From Mesaphorura yosii (lineage: Eukaryota > Arthropoda > Collembola > Poduromorpha > Tullbergiidae), in the NCBI GenBank assembly GCA_009869945.1, contig WIXG01000209.1, positions 1 to 64,000 on the forward strand: a stretch of 64,000 nt of DNA. Direction: 5' to 3'. The notes beneath the pieces were generated by a model. The model did no database searches. It had not been told where the DNA came from and saw only the letters and a program-made list of their open reading frames with translations. The translations under genes and the position numbers were made by a program. Shown here piece after piece: positions 47,722-60,900 of the stretch (positions within the stretch are counted from its first letter, which is position 1; each line of letters starts with the position of its first letter).

Positions 47722-50700
47722 TCACGGAGGACAGGGCGATGAAGATGGAGAGGACGAGTCCAGTTTATTGTTATTCTCTGGTGGACAACTACTGTTCGAA
47801 GTATCCGATAATGGTGTGTCAGGTGTTTTGGGAGATGTTCCATTACACGGAGTGATTGAATCGCTCGGTATCAGACCCTCCTTCATACGCTTCTTTTGTT
47901 TCATCCGACGATTCTGAAACCATATTTTCACCTGAAAGGAGGAAGTAACAGATTCTGTCAATTACAATTACACAAAATACTCGAGAAAACGTTTCGGAAG
48001 AAATTCCACAGGAATTCATCCATCAACCCAGGCACTTGTGCGTGGTTGGCGTTGTTGGAGAGTACGCACCTGAGTTTCATTCAGTTGTAAGGCAGAAGCT
48101 ATTTCTATCCTTCGTGCTCTGGTTAGGTACTTGTTGAAATGAAATTCCTTCTCCAACTCAGTTAACTGCTTTGTTGTGAAGTTGGTTCGGCCCGCAGCTC
48201 CACCAACGCCAACTCCACCAGTGATATGATTGAGACCAAGCAGCGTGTTGTTCATGTGGATACTCCCCGTGGTGGGCGACACAACTCCTCCACTGCCGTT
48301 GTGGCTGTATTCGCTTCGGGTGGACACTGCAACAGGACAACATGAAGCATGATAATTAGAGTAGGACAGAAAGTCAGAAATATGAGCCAACTAAGTTATG
48401 ATTGAAATTCCGTCTAATTAAGTAATTAACCCAGCCTAGCCTATGTGTGTGCGCTGTGACCATCGCTAACGAACGTGAAAATTAAAAAAAAATTGTCTCA
48501 AACACCAGCTGCAAAAAGTCTGTCACGACGAGCAAAACAACTTCAACGACCACACGACATCAAAACCTCGTTAATCAATTAAAATTTAATTTGATTATTT
48601 TATGCCCCATTTTTTACATTGCACGGGTGTCAAACTTCCCAATAACATACCTTTGATTCAGCATTCGAGAAGAGTGCTTTTTCATTCTACTGGCTGAAAT
48701 TTTTAACTGAAATGAATCTTAGTCATTGCATCGCATCTAATAGCCGCAATTCCCAACTCGCCACCTTGTGGCGTAGCAAATTAATGCCCTACGCTAAGAT
48801 GGCACATTTCTCTTCATCCATTTTGTCCCGGTATTCCATGCTTCCCTTTCATTGCCCCGTCCTGTACATTTTGATTTGTGAAAAGTTTTTTCTTTCTCGA
48901 TCCTGTCAACTTGAAAGGCAATCCGGAGCGAACCCGTGCGCACCAGGGAAAACGTATTTTAATCTCATGCCTTCATGTTTTCCCAAATACATTTTCAATT
49001 ACAGAATCCATTCGGTTCAGATTCCGACTCAAAGAACCACGTCGGACTCGGATGGACTTTGCACGAAAGTTTTTCATCTTGCCTGCCCGTCTGTCTATTA
49101 TATCCCATCTTTCTCATCTTGTACAGTCTACGTCCACTGCTGATCTGGAGTTCCGACTTCAATGCAGTAAAACGAGCGTCCGTGTCCGCGCTTGCCTGCC
49201 TGGACAGAACACTGAATGGCCTAGCTACCTTCGCACGGGGCGAAACTGTACCCGAATCCACTGCCATATGTACAAAGTATTTTATAGGCTTTTACGTTTT
49301 CATTTGAGTGAGTACAAGAAAGCAGCCTGCCTGATCCTGAGAGAGAGTTTTTCGACATGGTTTTGGACCCCATCCATCATTCGCTTGGACAACGCGATAG
49401 TCAGAGTTTGTAATTCAGAGAAAACTATTACAATGGAATATTTTTTCTCTCCTTCGCCTGCCTCTCGTTCTACCTTTTATGTGAAATTACTACATGCGCC
49501 AGAGTACGGTAGAGTTAAGAGATACAAAGGGAAGAAAGAAAGAACTTCCAAACAGAAAATATGTTGGCTAAAAGCAATGCAATGCGCCACGCAAATGCAA
49601 GCAATGTGGAAATGACAGACACAAAGAATTTTCAGTAGGAGGCGAAAGAGCAAATACATAAATGGAAATGAAATGACTGTGGTTCCTCACGCTAAGGCCG
49701 CGACTGACAAACACATTTTAATTGTTGTAGTTAGATTAATCTTTAACACGGCCATCACGTCGATATTTAAGCATTTTTAGCATGCGCCGTTCTGTCGTAA
49801 CATTTCCAAAGTCTAATCATTAATTTCGCATTTTAGGACATCACAATCGGGACCCAATCAAAGCAAATGATTGCAAATCTTTAAGCACAAAATCCCAACG
49901 AATAGCATTCATTTTGGTGTCCAGCTTCAGTCAAACTTGCGATAAATAATGCTAAGTACAAATTATTTGAATCAAAAGTAGTCTCACGTAGCAAGAAGAG
50001 GAAGTTCCCTTACTTAGTTTCTGAATCTGTTCAAGCGAAATCATGAATGGACGGCTGCGCCTGACGTCTTGGCCAGCATATGCAAGCTCGACTCTGCTTT
50101 TCCAGCGAAGAGATTATATCGGACTCGCACAGTGGACAAATTGAACCCAACGAGCGGAACCTCTTTCTCTGTACAGACTAAAAGTAAATTCGCTTCTCGC
50201 TTGCCAGGCAGCAAGAAAAGGAACATAAATAAATTGTCAGAAAAAGTTCCTTGCTGAATATTGAGTAAAAATCAGGTCACCTGTGCCACGATTTAATAAT
50301 TCGATTAATCTTACAAAGGTTATAATTAAATCTGCGATTAAAGTTTCATTGCGCAGCCAAAATCTTTCCTGCATTTCGCCGCATTTTATAAAGATTGAGT
50401 AGATTGAATTGTAAAGTGCGGAAGAATTGCAGGATTACCACGCTACCGTTGACCAACGTCCAGTATTAGTGCGGCTGGACTGACCACGTAATAAAATATC
50501 TCCCCGACTTATCTTGACTTGACTTGACTTGAACGAGAACTCGAGAACGTACGACAAAAAGTTGCTCACATAGTTGATATGATCACTGCTGCTGCCGTAT
50601 TATTAACTACTTCACAAGCATACGACCGACCAGAAAAATCGGGTTGTTCAGGATATACGGTCAGTATAAGTTTCTGCTTTATACTTTGAGTTTCTTATCT

Positions 50701-53700
50701 GCTTCGTCGTCAGTGCACAGTCATTTTTACGCGCTCGCGTAATATATGACACACTTTGATAACAGGCTATTACAACAGCTCTCCTGCACGCTGCAGCGAC
50801 TACCGTGACTGGTGACTGTGGCTTGGCCGTGCACAAGTCAGGCAGCACGAGTCCAATTATTTTATTGATCTTTAAAGGGTTGAGTTCATACAGTTTAATA
50901 ATCTCGGGCTTTTATTACTTTACATTCGCATGCAATGCACGCACAAGGCGAAAAACTCAAACTACAATCAAAGCTCTGCACGGACACTGAGCAAGAATGC
51001 AAATGTGTTGCTGGACACAGAAAAAACTGAAAACAGCAACAAACATAAAATCGTTAAGCCACAGCTTTCATATTAGCATACGAGCGGACTTTTATTTATA
51101 TTCAACGCAGACTGCTCAAGACAAGGAACAGAGTTTTGCAATTTTGAGCCAGGCAACCACATATTTCTTATTTTGCATTCGTTATCAGTTGTTTACGCCA
51201 TGGCTCTGCGTGAAGTCGAGTTCTTTGGCTTTTCTAGACTGAAAACTTGATTTAATCGCGTTTATTACCTGGTGATTAGAAGGCTCTATGCTCTCAAGCC
51301 AAAAGCTCCTGCATTGCACAGTACAAATCGCAACCCAGTCTTCCATGTTTTCAATTCCAAATGCCAACCCCATTTCCAAATCATCTTTGTGCCGTGCCAT
51401 GCCGTGCCAGGCCATGAATACATTTTCCTTTTCTTCCAAGCACGCCCATGACACCCTGGGAGAAGCAGTGGTGACAAATGGCTGACAAAAGAGCTTGTTC
51501 AACAAATATTTCCTCTCTAAACAATTCTCCCGCTGTTTTCGTGGTCCTTTGCTTTGAAAACTTCCTGGTCTGCACCGCTCTATACTGTATTGTAACCATC
51601 AAATCGGATTACATGGATTTTAGAATTTCATGCCCCATGTTTAAGAGGATGACTTGGCAATTTTCTCCTTCTTTTTGGGTGTGTGGTACAAAGCTATGAT
51701 CGTGATCTTTGAGCTTGTCATGATTTGTTCAGAACCCAGCCAAGGGATGTTTTCCACACATTTCGAAAAGCGATTATTTCTTTCATGAAGGGCGTTTCTA
51801 CGTTTCCGATAAGGCTTGTAATTTATGAAATTTTCATACATTTTTTTTTATTTTCATAAATGTTCTGCTCAGAGTTAAAAATCGGGTTCTCGAATAAAGT
51901 AGAGGGAAACGCCGCTTCATATATGCTTGCATCAGAACGAAATGCAAGAGGACTCACAGGTTGACATAGAGATTATTGTCTCGTCATAGTGGTGACTCTT
52001 TGACGAATTTGTCTTTAGACATTTTTGACAGTTGCAAATTAGTTTGAAGGGTGGTCCTTGCCTCTTGATTTGACTTTATCTTCTTAGTAAGAATTTATGC
52101 AAGGTTGTCAAAGTTAAAATCAACAGATGCTGAACGAGTTAGTTACTACTAAAATCTTATCAGACCTAAAGTGGTTCTCGGCTCTTACACTTCGAAATTC
52201 CTATCCACCGCTTCTCTGTAGCATTCAACTTCGAATTCCGGCGAGAGTTGAACTATGCCTCGGCTTCAGCATACCGTTTCAAGGGTTTGCACTGACGTCG
52301 ACTACTGACACAGAGACGGAATCCATTTCTCAAGGAAAGGAGCATAAAAGTCAATGAAAATTAAGCCCGACAAAAGAAACCTCGTGAGCAGCAGTCAGCG
52401 TCTGCGATTGTAAAAGACAATTCATGTCATCGTCGTTTTGTTTAATTGTAAATCATATCTCAATGACTGCCACTGCCTTTGCCAAGTTAAGCAGTTAAGA
52501 CAAGACAGGGCAAGGCCCAAAAAGGTAGAAAGTAACTACAAGTAGCACTAAAGTGCTGTCGCTGTGCGCTGCTTGCTGCGGCTGTCAGAGGAAAATGAGT
52601 CAGGCAAAATGACGACATGACGCGATAATGCAAACGTTACTCAGACAAGTGACAATGAAATGATATTGATATCAACCATCAAAAAAATCCTATTTACAAG
52701 TACGAACGCACCCACAGACAGACAAACAGGCAGCTTGAGCCAGATAAAATGAAGCATGGAAGTAGGTTCAGCTCTGACATGAAAAGTTGGACGAACATTT
52801 ATATTACGAAACGAATGCAAAACAACAGATTTGATTAACACTTTGATAATCGAGGATTACAAGATCCAATGGCGAATACTGCGAATAGTAGCTTCGCGCT
52901 CGTGCACGGACTGTTTCATATGCAAATTGATTTGACAAACCCAAGCACTTTAAGCTGAGAGCAAGCGACCAAGTGTCCAAGCACCTGATTTTTCCAGTTT
53001 TCTGAATTTTGTAATTGTTTTCAGCATAATTTTATCATTATGAGTAAATATACTTTCGGCCAACGGAGTGCTTACGTGATGCAGGTGCGTCTGAAGTCTG
53101 ATAACTGATTGACATCATAAACACGGACTATTTTTGCTTTGGCACTTGAAAACTTGAAACTCATTCTGCACTTCGCGATAATTTAAGTTTAGCCTGTGAG
53201 TTAAGTTTGCGGTCGATGTTACATTGTGTGTGAATGCGGCCGCGTGCAGCCTTTTGATCATTAACTTTTGGACCTTTGGTGGACTTAAGCACCACGTTTT
53301 GTAAATAGTAAATAGCGCGTTTTATGCGTTTTCAATTCTCAAATCAAGAGCACAAGTACCATGAAGTTGATGCGCATATACGTTCAGCCGGAATCTGCGG
53401 ATGTGCATCCTTAATTCAAAGGATGCTTAATTAAAGCCTTAACAATTGAAAGAAATGCTTACCTTGTGGGTACGGTGGTTTAGGAACGTTTCTCTTCACT
53501 TGCATCCATTTGTAGGTTGGAACATTAGAGTTTGATGGCTGCTGCTGTTGAGACAAAGACGGTTCTTGCTTAAAATCTTGCAGCCCACTCCCGTTAAGTG
53601 TGCTGTTGCTGGTTCCGCTAAGATTGTGTGGATGTTGCAGGTTGGGTTCGGTCTTAATGAAGGGAACGTGCTGCTGGTGTTGCTGAAGATCACCTGCACT

Positions 53701-54909
53701 GACACCACCATTGAGATCTAGCCGTAAAGGATCTACTCCAATTATTGTGTTGTGGCTGCCATTGATGCCAATGTTGTTACTGTGATGGTGGTGCAGGTGG
53801 TAATGGAAGTTATTTGACGGTGGGATCAAGTTACTTCCGCCACTGATATTCTGTGAATTATGAGATGCCGAATGTTGATGAGCCAGAAGTGACGCTGAGG
53901 ATGCCGTAATTGGTGAAGATGACATGAGACAAGAACTCTGATTTGCGGGGTTGCTCGCGCTGCTGACCGCGCCCGGAGAATTGTTGGGGTTGTTGAAATG
54001 GACTACACTTCCATAAGTGGCTGATGCCGAAGACATTTCGCAGTGGTTCAACTGATGCTGAAGATGCTGATTGTGATGCTGGAAGAGTTGCGGTGGAGGA
54101 AGCAGTGACAGATTGCCGTGACTGTGGTCAGCAACCCCGTCATTGCTGTTGTTCCCGCTTTCGGTGCTGTTGCTTCGGCTATCTATGCCATTCACGTTTT
54201 GTGATTTGGAAAAATCGTGAAATTGATGGTGGCCGTACAAATTAGCCGAAGGTTGGTGGCCATACTCGGGTGGAGTGACTGAGGTCGGGTGGGCTTGGTG
54301 GAGGTGAATGGGATCTGGTGTGATAATCTCGTAGGGTGGCGGTGGGGCATGATGATACAGCGGATGATGGTACCCGTGGTGGGCAGCCGCCTGATTGTAT
54401 GCGCCAGCATTTGTTGTGTCTAAATTGGTGTAGCTGAGCCCATCAATTCCCACTAGCGACTCATTTGAAGTCGACGCGGAAGTCGAGAAACTGCTGCTGT
54501 AGTAATCGATCGCTGAACCGGCCGAATTCGACTGGGGATGATGACTGTAGTACGACGATGTCGTCGACGGGACCGGAACCGGCGGTGAGGAATTTGAGAA
54601 ACTTGCTGAGCTCGAGGTGGTCATTGCCAAAGGTGAACTGCTGGGACTATTTCGGTGAGAATGTTGGTGCATGTGGTGTTGCGGATGCACAAATTCACTA
54701 GTCGGTGGAGATTCATTTGATGATGATGAGTAGTAATTAGCCTGGCGATACTGAAAGAGAAAATTGTCATGAACCGAATGAGGGTTTGAGGACCTACAAC
54801 GATTTTCGATATACTGAGGTGTGTTTACTTGTTGGTGCACTGTCATTCCTCCTGCAGTGGCAGCAACCGGGTTAGATAGTCCATAAATCATGCTTGACGA
54901 TGAACTCAT
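47722..54909 (-). CDS. lab: Hox transcription factor labial (Hox1)
   Basis: Anterior Hox protein that patterns the intercalary/head region with Exd/PBC cofactors. Three minus-strand exons: 54909-53463, 48326-48070 and 47931-47722; 637 residues. Exon 1 is a His/Ser/Asn-rich activation region ending in the hexapeptide [14 protein letters not shown] (YKWM at about 466-469), the labial-type PBC contact. The homeodomain (about 525-584) reads [28 protein letters not shown] then [11 protein letters not shown] and [22 protein letters not shown], the Hox1/labial class. An intron separates homeodomain positions 44 and 45 (Q/V), a place where other labial genes are also split. The first intron is 5136 bases, far longer than any other here. 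Start at 54909 is the first Met of the exon. The tail is Ser/Pro-rich. Confidence 0.97.
48327..53462. other. Large first intron of labial
   Basis: 5.1 kb of mostly AT-rich sequence. It contains an AT-rich near-palindrome with TAAT/ATTA homeodomain-core words at about 48569-48600, a pyrimidine-rich stretch with a long plus-strand open frame at 48878-49615, a CTTGA/TTGAC microsatellite at 50513-50531 and GTGCCATGCC-type repeats at 51390-51415. Long introns in Hox genes often hold enhancers; which parts act here cannot be read from one sequence. Confidence 0.5.
50513..50531. repeat. CTTGA microsatellite
   Basis: Perfect tandem copies of the five-base unit CTTGA (about 3.8 units), inside the labial first intron. 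Shorter copies of the same cttgactt word recur near 59467 and 63778. Confidence 0.7.
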
Positions 54910-57900
54910 TCCTTCGTGGCCGGGGTTTGGAACTTTCTAGCACCGACCCCAAGCAAGAACTGATTTCTTATACAATACTTACTCGCACTTCACATTCATT
55001 TTCATTGTTTGTAAAGGTTCGCAGTTCACTTGAGTAGTGCGTGTAAAAATGGCACTCGCCAAGATAAGTCAGGCGACTCCGTCCGGGTCCACGCCTCTTG
55101 TGAATGGTCGCTGGTATATGTGCTCAGCTACAGTTCACTGCATCGGTTCAAGATGAAATGATTCACTTAGTGATTTCGTGATCTGGTCGTGCATGTAATT
55201 GTAACAGAGCATTCCAATGATTATCTCTCGTTCGCGACTTTGGTGATCCTGAAGAATTCTGGTTACTGTCCATTCACTTTTATCGACAGAGCCTAATTCG
55301 TAGCCAGTCAAGCACTGCAGAAAAAGCGCGTGGTTGTATTTACTTTTTTCAGGTGAGAGCTTTCCCAATTAAACTATTGTTAAACAGAGTAACGGCACTT
55401 GCCACTTTTCGTGACATGTTCAAGTGCGAAAACGAACACACCTCAAAGCCAATCCTAGCCGTGCTGACAGTTACATAACTAGCACGTCAAATCGAACACC
55501 AATCAACTTGCATAGGATGATTCAATTTCCATGCGGCTGTCCCGTGCAGTCAAAGTGATTGGAACTTCACAGCTCAGCAACAAGTGCGAACGCGTAATTA
55601 AGTATTTTTAGTAATTGTTGATATGAAGTTCACGTGCTGGTCACTCGCGGCCCAAATGAATGAAAGAATGCAAATGATGAGACTACGTGAGAATTTCGAC
55701 GGTCGTACCATACCTTGTTGAGATTCCACGGCGCTGTTTATGGCGACGAATAACAGCGTGCTTACACTCAGGAATTCCAAAGATTCTAATTCCGATGACG
55801 CAACTTTTATTTGAGTCTCCAGCACTACACGGTGGCACAAAGTCGGTAATTTCGACTGCGTTTCTTGACTTTTGAACTCACACGGCACGACAAAAGATAA
55901 AGTGAGATTTTTCTCGGGTGCGAGGCAGGGACCAAATGAAAGCAGCTCTTGCTCTTTGCTCGTCCTATTCTTCGTGCTGGCTACGCTTTTCTCTCGCAGG
56001 CGAAGCACCAGTACTGGTTCATCCGTCACTCAGGCGAGAAAGACGAGGCTCTAGTGAGTTTTGGGTGCTCCACCTTCCAAACACGTAAGCCAGTCTTAGC
56101 TACAACTCTGCAGCCAAAAAATCCAATCACACTGCCAAAGGGCAGTAACCATTTTTTGCAGAAACACAATAGTGCTTTGGGACATGATCCCATCCTATTC
56201 AGGCAGGCTGCTGTACTGAACGCGCACTCTTGGCTGAGGCAGAGGGATTTTAGTTCCTCAGTTTTAACTTTCAATACATCCTGCCGTGCCATGCCATGTC
56301 TGCCTTGAAAATGAATGCTAGTCATACTAATCTATAATATGCGAAGTGCTTACTTGCGGGGTATCTTAATGGAATGAAATCGAAACTAGCATTAAACTGT
56401 CGTAATGCGGGCGGTAAGCAGTATTCACAATGCAATTATATTTCTTGGAGTCCCTGCTATCTTTTAATTGAAAGCTGTTTTTGGAAGATTTAAACAACTT
56501 TTTAGCGTTGATGCTCGGAGAAGTCTTTCACGAATTTAACTGACTCACATTGCTCGAGGTTACTCTGAATCAAATCAGAGGCAGTTACAATTTTTACCGT
56601 AAAGAATTCTGGTAATTCATAATGATCGAAATATCAAAGCATTTATCGAATTTCTAGCAGTTCCTGCTTGTGAGGTGAGTTAGGCGATCTTAAAATACAC
56701 GCTTTCATATTCAACTGTGTAAAGCAAATCAGCGGTGCTTGAATTACTGGAAATGAAATGAATGCCGCAGATGTAATTTGGACAGGCGCACTGAAACTGA
56801 AACGGAATCCTTTCTTCCGTTGTCCCGTCCATCGCAGTACGGCACTTTACAGATAAAAAACGTGGCACGCTGAGACAACAGCAGCTGGCTTCAACCAGGC
56901 ATTGGCCGCACATGATACGATGATACCTCAATTTATTCTGGGTTGACTCTCTCCTATTTAATCCCGGAGCCTGAAATGTACATGACTGCATTTTTAACCC
57001 GATCCAGTCTTCTTGCAAAGCTTGGAGGACTTGAGTAGTGCACCGTTTTAAGTTTACTTTTCATTTCCTCCCCTGCGCTGATGGAAAGGATGCTTCAGAG
57101 AGATATCAATTTCAGCTTCTATTCTACACGCTTCCAATCATGCAAAGTAAACAAAAGTGTACGCCTCGCTCAAGCAGCCGTTTCAAAGTTCAGAAGGTTT
57201 GTGCAAGCGCTGTAACTTGTAATTAACCCATGCATCGTTCCTTCTCCTCACATTTCCCAACCCAGTCGGAATTTTTTTTCCATTCAACTATAGGTTGAGA
57301 TTTTGAATATCGCCAAAACTCGTATAAAAAGTCCGATTCTAACGAATATGAATTTGCTAGAAGGATTGGAGGTTGTAATTTACTTTAGAATCAAATTGAA
57401 AGCATGAAGCAAAGAGCTTCCGGTTTAAATGTGGTTGTCATTCGTGAACTGACAACAGCAGCACGCGCTACGCCGACTAATTTGTGAAGAATTGAAAATT
57501 GAAAATGGCGCAGAGGTTTAGCCGTACCAATGCACGTAAAAGCAGAGCGGCCCATCCATGAATTGCGTGTACGCAACAGACAGCCTCTTGAAGGGTCTCC
57601 AGTGAATTGTGTGTAAGTATTTTATGGATAGCATGGGCAGAATTCTTGGAAGCAAATTTGATCAATTAGAAGCAAAATGATAAGTTTTCACTGATTGTGA
57701 ATTTCCTGGCCTTTTAACAGCAGAAAATAATGCAATTTCATGTACAAAAATAATTTCCCCAGCCTCCATTCTGATCTAACAATCTTGCACGTGCTTTTTC
57801 GTGTATTTTAACTCATGGTTTGAACGAAAGTCAGGCTTTCACACAGAGTACTCTGAGTAAAAATCTGCGAGACTCCCGTCCTTGCGCATCGTAACAAATA

Positions 57901-60900
57901 TTGCGATGTTGAGCATCATGTCCCATCATTCGCATATATCAAATTTTTGTGAAGACTTGTCCCGGCAAGTCTTCCACATTTAAACCAAAAGATAAGCAGG
58001 CATTAGGTCATACTTCAAGGTGAAGTCAGTCAGGGCTTCGTTGTTGTTGATTGAACAAGTATTGTTGAATTATGTTGACCTGTCCTGGCCTGACTTTCTG
58101 AGCATTTTGTGACTCATTTTGGAGTATCTTCAAACTCGCGATCTAAATTGCTTTAAAAGATGCATGTGCCGAAAAATAAGGTTATAAGAGGACGAGCAAG
58201 GGAGAATCAAGACGACGAAACTTTCGTGTTGACTTAACTAAAAAAACGCAGACAATGAAATTTAAGACAATGACAAAAGAACGACAATCCAGCTAATGGA
58301 GAAACTAAACACGTGTGCACTCACTAGTGGACTGCATGCAAGCGCTGAAACCTCATACAATTTATATTTACAGCAGATCATCTTCAATGTCAACAAAGGG
58401 TTCGCGTAAGTCTGGACCCTTTGTCTTGAAGATGTCGACAATCGACCTCATTCTTGATTTACACATCTTCACCAAGGGTAATCATACCTTTAATACTTTA
58501 AGCCTATAAGGAGGTTCGTCGCGATTACTTAATAGCTTTCAGACGATCCTTGCATGAGAACGAGATCCGGAGATCTCGTATCTTTCTAAATGGCCAGTTT
58601 CGACTGACTTTCGCCTTGTGGGGTCTCCTCATAAGTCTGACATTTGACATACTCCGTTCGAAAAGACAATCAGATACAGCCTGACACCTTCCTCCAAACC
58701 AGAACTCACAAGAACGAGTGTTGTCGTGCTTATTAAATCGTGAGTGATACAATTATTATTATTAGACCGTCATAAGGGCGTTCAAAACACAGCATATTCA
58801 ACATTGTTCGCATTCCACGTCCATCCAATTCCCAATGCCATTTATTGTTTGTCTCGCGTGTGCAGAGTTGCAGAGCAAACACAGTTATATTGTTGTTTAG
58901 TCCTCTGTCTCTACTAAATACGTGAGTAAATGGACTTCAGCCACCACGCCCATATTTGTTACAGTTCTTGACGTGAACGGACATCGACATCAAGCGACTG
59001 AATATCACTTATCTCCTTCAATGAATGGACGGACGACCAAACAATTACAGTATTACAATATTTTGTGTTGTTGACTTTTGGGCACGAGCACGAAACCACT
59101 TTCTTTTTCTTGTGGTCAATTTAGAGCCCTACGATAGTCAAACGGATTCAAGAGACGCAAAAGGACAATGAAAACAACAGTTATGAATTGGCATGTTTAC
59201 ATTACACGTTTCTGCCTGGCTGACTGAACACTGAAGGGACAACTTCATAAGTGTAGGATTAACGTTTCGAACGCTGTTCACTGTGCTCGATTCTACCCTG
59301 TAACGTAACTATCTCCTTTTAGGCAAGACAAGAATTGAAGAGGGTCTCAGTGACAGGAGAGTGAAATGGATACGGACATTTGAGGACCAGAAATCAATCG
59401 AGTAGATAATCAATGTTTGACAAGGCAGTGTAAAGTAAAGGGTGGACTAGACTGGATTTGACAGATTTGACTTGGCATGCTGGAGTGTTCGCATGCAAAT
59501 GAGTGGAAAATGGACAGTTCACATTCCAGAATTGACAAATACTCGATTCAGTTCAGCATGACAGGAATTCGAGCGCTGGCACACAATTCACTATGAACGG
59601 AAGCAGTTAACATGCGGCGTCTCAGTGCCCGGTCGAAGTACGCAATACCCGATAGTCGATATTGTCAGTGTGGATTAGCTGTAATCTTTTGATCCGGCAA
59701 AGAAGAGTAATTTAGATGTAATAGAGGGTGAGAGCGAGAGTGAGCACTGTTGAGCCAGTAGCCTGTAGTCACAGTCAGCAGAAGTACCGAGGAAAGAGTT
59801 AAAATATAGAACACGACACCATCACGCACTGCACATCATGCACTGGCTTGGCTCTCGTGGACGTGGACACGGTTGGGCTCGGGTCGCAGTTCGTAATCGC
59901 TGGCACCTAATCCATTCCAACTCTTGTCTCATCAGTCACTTTTTTGGTGACAGAAATGTTGTCGAAAAACAAATAAAATGGTAAACCGCGGAGCTAATTT
60001 AACACCAGCAGCAGCAGAGAAGAGAAGTCTGCCTAGCATAGCGCAATTGAGGCTCTGTGCTCTCTTAATTTAATATACGACTTGCTTTTTATTGAGCAAC
60101 AACAACACGGGCTAAGAACAAGATAAAATTACTTGAGGCTGGAATAGAATACGAAATTAGAGCAGAAGTCGTCAATCAGTCTCAGTTTGGGGTTCTTTCG
60201 TCTTTCACAATTTCCACGGCCACATTTGTGAATGACACATCGTCTTCCAAGCAGTGAAACCCTTTCGCCCTCGCATAATTGCAATAAGTTACCCTTTCCT
60301 CCGGTATCGCATTTTCATCCCTTTCCTTAATCCCGTCGTATTTCTTGGCTTGGAATCATTTCCCCACGAAGACTGAATGAGGACACGAGATGTCTTTCGC
60401 CTTGATGTCAACTTGGACAAATTAATTAAACACACTTTACTTATGTGTTTATAAGATTCCGAAGTAATGGGCATTTATTGTACGCCAGGACGCGAGGTCA
60501 CAAAAGTGGCTCGACCGATTACGAATCGAATATTGGATCGGAGGTTCAGATAACAACGCCATGTCGTGTGCGATCTCCTGCAAAGTTGAATGTACATGTA
60601 AGTAATCGTAATTTCACAACCCGTGATTTAATTCCTGTGTCCGTGACCCTTTCTGTTCATGAATGTAATATTGCGAAATATTTAAGTGAATAAGAGCACG
60701 GCACGGCAATCTCAACACAACTTGATTGCACGAAGTATAGCAGAGCACGCCGACGGCGAGTGGCTGCCTACGTAAATATTGTTTCGTGGTTTCTGGTCAC
60801 GTGCCTTCGGAGCCCGAAAGAGATTACTACGAGAGATAGAAATTGTAAAAGTCAAGCGGGGACGGGGAGTCATTACCTTCGCATGCAACTTACCTGTTCC

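Noticed and set aside
51390-51415. gtgccgtgccatgcc repeat with a similar word at about 56285
   Set aside because: Only 13-15 bases shared, no termini or duplications; a short chance or simple-sequence repeat rather than a mobile element.
55598-56308. Open frames of 119-143 codons on both strands upstream of labial
   Set aside because: They overlap on opposite strands without splice sites, conserved motifs or plausible starts; probably chance.
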